Assembly (NCBI GenBank): GCA_018240595.1 | Contig: JAFEFL010000043.1 | Span: 100,577 to 164,576, forward strand | Reading direction: 5' to 3' | Length of the DNA: 64,000 nt | From: Pseudomonadota bacterium | Lineage (GTDB): Bacteria; Pseudomonadota; Alphaproteobacteria; Rhizobiales; Xanthobacteraceae | Shown here: positions 63,242 to 64,000 of the stretch, piece by piece | Layout: every line of letters starts with the position of its first letter | Position numbering within the stretch: the first letter of the stretch is position 1 | Position numbers and translations under genes: made by a program | The notes under the pieces: model-generated | Told to the model about the DNA's origin: nothing | What the model saw: only the letters and a program-made list of their open reading frames with translations | Databases searched by the model: none

Positions 63242-63847
63242 TCATGCTTCCGGCTTGTCCTTGCCGTCGCCGAAGCCTTTCGCATCCATCGTGAGATGAA
63301 TCTTGTTCTGGAAACTCGAATCCTTGCCGTCGATCAGCAGCCCGACGTTGTCCGCGACCACGTCGCACAGCGTTTCGACGCCGAGCCATTCGCTCTTGGC
63401 GAAATCCTGCAGCACGTAGTGCTCGACCAGCTTTTTGTCGCCGGGGTGCCCGATGCCGAGGCGCACGCGACGATAGTCGTTGCCGATATGCGCCGAGATC
63501 GAGCGCAGACCGTTGTGACCGGCATTGCCGCCGCCCATCTTCACGCGCACCTTGAACGGCGGCAGTTCGAGTTCGTCGTGAAAGACGATCACGTCCGCCA
63601 TCGACAGCTTGTAGAAACCGGCCGCCTCCGCCACGGCGCGTCCGGACTCGTTCATATAGGTGCCGGGCAAGAGCAGCAGAACCTTCTTGCCGCCGATCGT
63701 GCCTTCGACCGAGACGCCCTGAAAACGCTTGCGCCACGGCGCGATGTTGTGACGGCGCGCGATCGCCTCGAGCGCCATGAAACCGATGTTGTGGCGATTG
63801 CCGGCGTATTTGGTGCCCGGATTGCCGAGGCCGACAAGGAGCAGCAT
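63242..63847 (-). CDS. pth: Peptidyl-tRNA hydrolase
   Basis: Pth releases peptides from prematurely dropped peptidyl-tRNA. The 201-residue protein has [20 protein letters not shown] (Asn and His of the active site), [40 protein letters not shown] and [10 protein letters not shown]. Length is normal. The start ATG is at 63847, followed upstream by the rplY terminator. Confidence 0.97.
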   Translation of the reverse strand: MLLLVGLGNPGTKYAGNRHNIGFMALEAIARRHNIAPWRKRFQGVSVEGTIGGKKVLLLLPGTYMNESGRAVAEAAGFYKLSMADVIVFHDELELPPFKVRVKMGGGNAGHNGLRSISAHIGNDYRRVRLGIGHPGDKKLVEHYVLQDFAKSEWLGVETLCDVVADNVGLLIDGKDSSFQNKIHLTMDAKGFGDGKDKPEA

Positions 63848-63904
63848 GATTTTGCCGTCTCCTGCGAAGATCCTTGCGAGATCGGTTGGGGAGCAGCCGC
63901 TTGG

Positions 63905-63943
63905 TAAAATCCCGCCCCGGCGTCACGCCGGGACGGGATTTTT
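63905..63943. terminator. Strong bidirectional terminator between rplY and pth
   Basis: A 17-base stem (AAAATCCCG-CCCCGGCG ... CGCCGGGA-CGGGATTTT, with one bulge/mismatch) around TCA has A/T tracts at both ends, so it can stop transcription on either strand. It separates rplY from pth despite the conserved order. Confidence 0.9.
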
Positions 63944-63967
63944 CGCGACGACAGAAACGTCTGTCGT

Positions 63968-64000
63968 TTACTTCTTGGCCGGGGCAGCGCCGGCAGCGGG
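63968..64000 (-). CDS. rplY: 50S ribosomal protein L25, C-terminal end (partial)
   Basis: Only the last ten codons and stop are in the window: PAAGAAPAKK then TAA. The Ala/Pro-rich tail ending in Lys-Lys is typical of the long (CTC-type) L25 in rhizobia, and rplY normally precedes pth and ychF in this order. The call depends on context; the gene continues past the right edge. Confidence 0.75.
   Translation of the reverse strand, partial: PAAGAAPAKK

Overview
The window is chromosomal DNA from a high-GC alphaproteobacterium. It most resembles the order Hyphomicrobiales (Rhizobiales), in the Bradyrhizobium / Rhodopseudomonas / Pseudolabrys neighbourhood. The supporting evidence is the gene order rplY-pth-ychF, pgsA-moaD-moaE next to uvrC, an ArsR-methyltransferase (SahR-type) gene joined to metF and metH, three Omp25/Omp31-like porins, many small proteins typical of the group (DUF930, DUF1236, extensin-like DUF882) and rhizobial-type intergenic palindromes. 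I see no rRNA, tRNA, CRISPR array, prophage or intact insertion sequence. Coding density is about 90%.

Layout. 1-5.4 kb: a cut-off secreted lyase-like gene, moaE, moaD, pgsA, an intradiol dioxygenase, uvrC and a short-chain reductase, all on the minus strand. 5.7-8.2 kb: three tandem outer-membrane porins, each with its own terminator. 8.2-16.8 kb: GST, cold-shock protein, rlmJ, RNase T2, secreted proteins, rsmE, ubiA and a flavin monooxygenase; 12.54-12.86 kb is a strand-skewed non-coding stretch. 16.8-20.4 kb: extensin-like lipoprotein, a TctC/Bug binding protein, a 27-residue membrane peptide gene and a DUF6632-like protein. 20.4-26.6 kb: metH, a DUF559 nuclease bracketed by inverted palindromes, metF and sahR with a likely operator. 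26.7-35.2 kb: trmO, an L,D-transpeptidase, two panE-like and TctBA transporter genes, DUF4403 and membrane proteins. 35.3-40.5 kb: promoter, TPP riboswitch, an unknown membrane protein, thiC, then an acquired islet carrying a second thiC 3' end, a small membrane protein, a RelA/SpoT-TPR protein and an orphan BrnA-like antitoxin. 40.7-62 kb: mostly small secreted or membrane proteins mixed with transporters and enzymes (LysE, PhzS-like monooxygenase, S1/P1 nuclease with an in-frame stop, second L,D-transpeptidase, carnitine-dehydrogenase-like enzyme, second PanE-like protein, CvpA, VOC, MaoC pair). 62.1-64 kb: ychF, pth and the end of rplY.

How the genes work together. The metF-metH-SahR group forms the methyl/SAM cycle with its own regulator. 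The riboswitch operon couples thiamine-pyrimidine synthesis (ThiC) to an undescribed four-helix membrane protein. The porins carry the mature N-terminal Ala-Asp found on rhizobial porins that L,D-transpeptidases join to peptidoglycan, and two such transpeptidases lie in the window.

Strongest leads: the thiC-end duplication and its islet, the riboswitch-controlled membrane protein, the palindrome-bracketed DUF559 gene, the SahR-type operator, the amber-interrupted S1/P1 nuclease, a candidate sRNA at 59.1-59.2 kb, and several genes of under 60 codons with good ribosome-binding sites.
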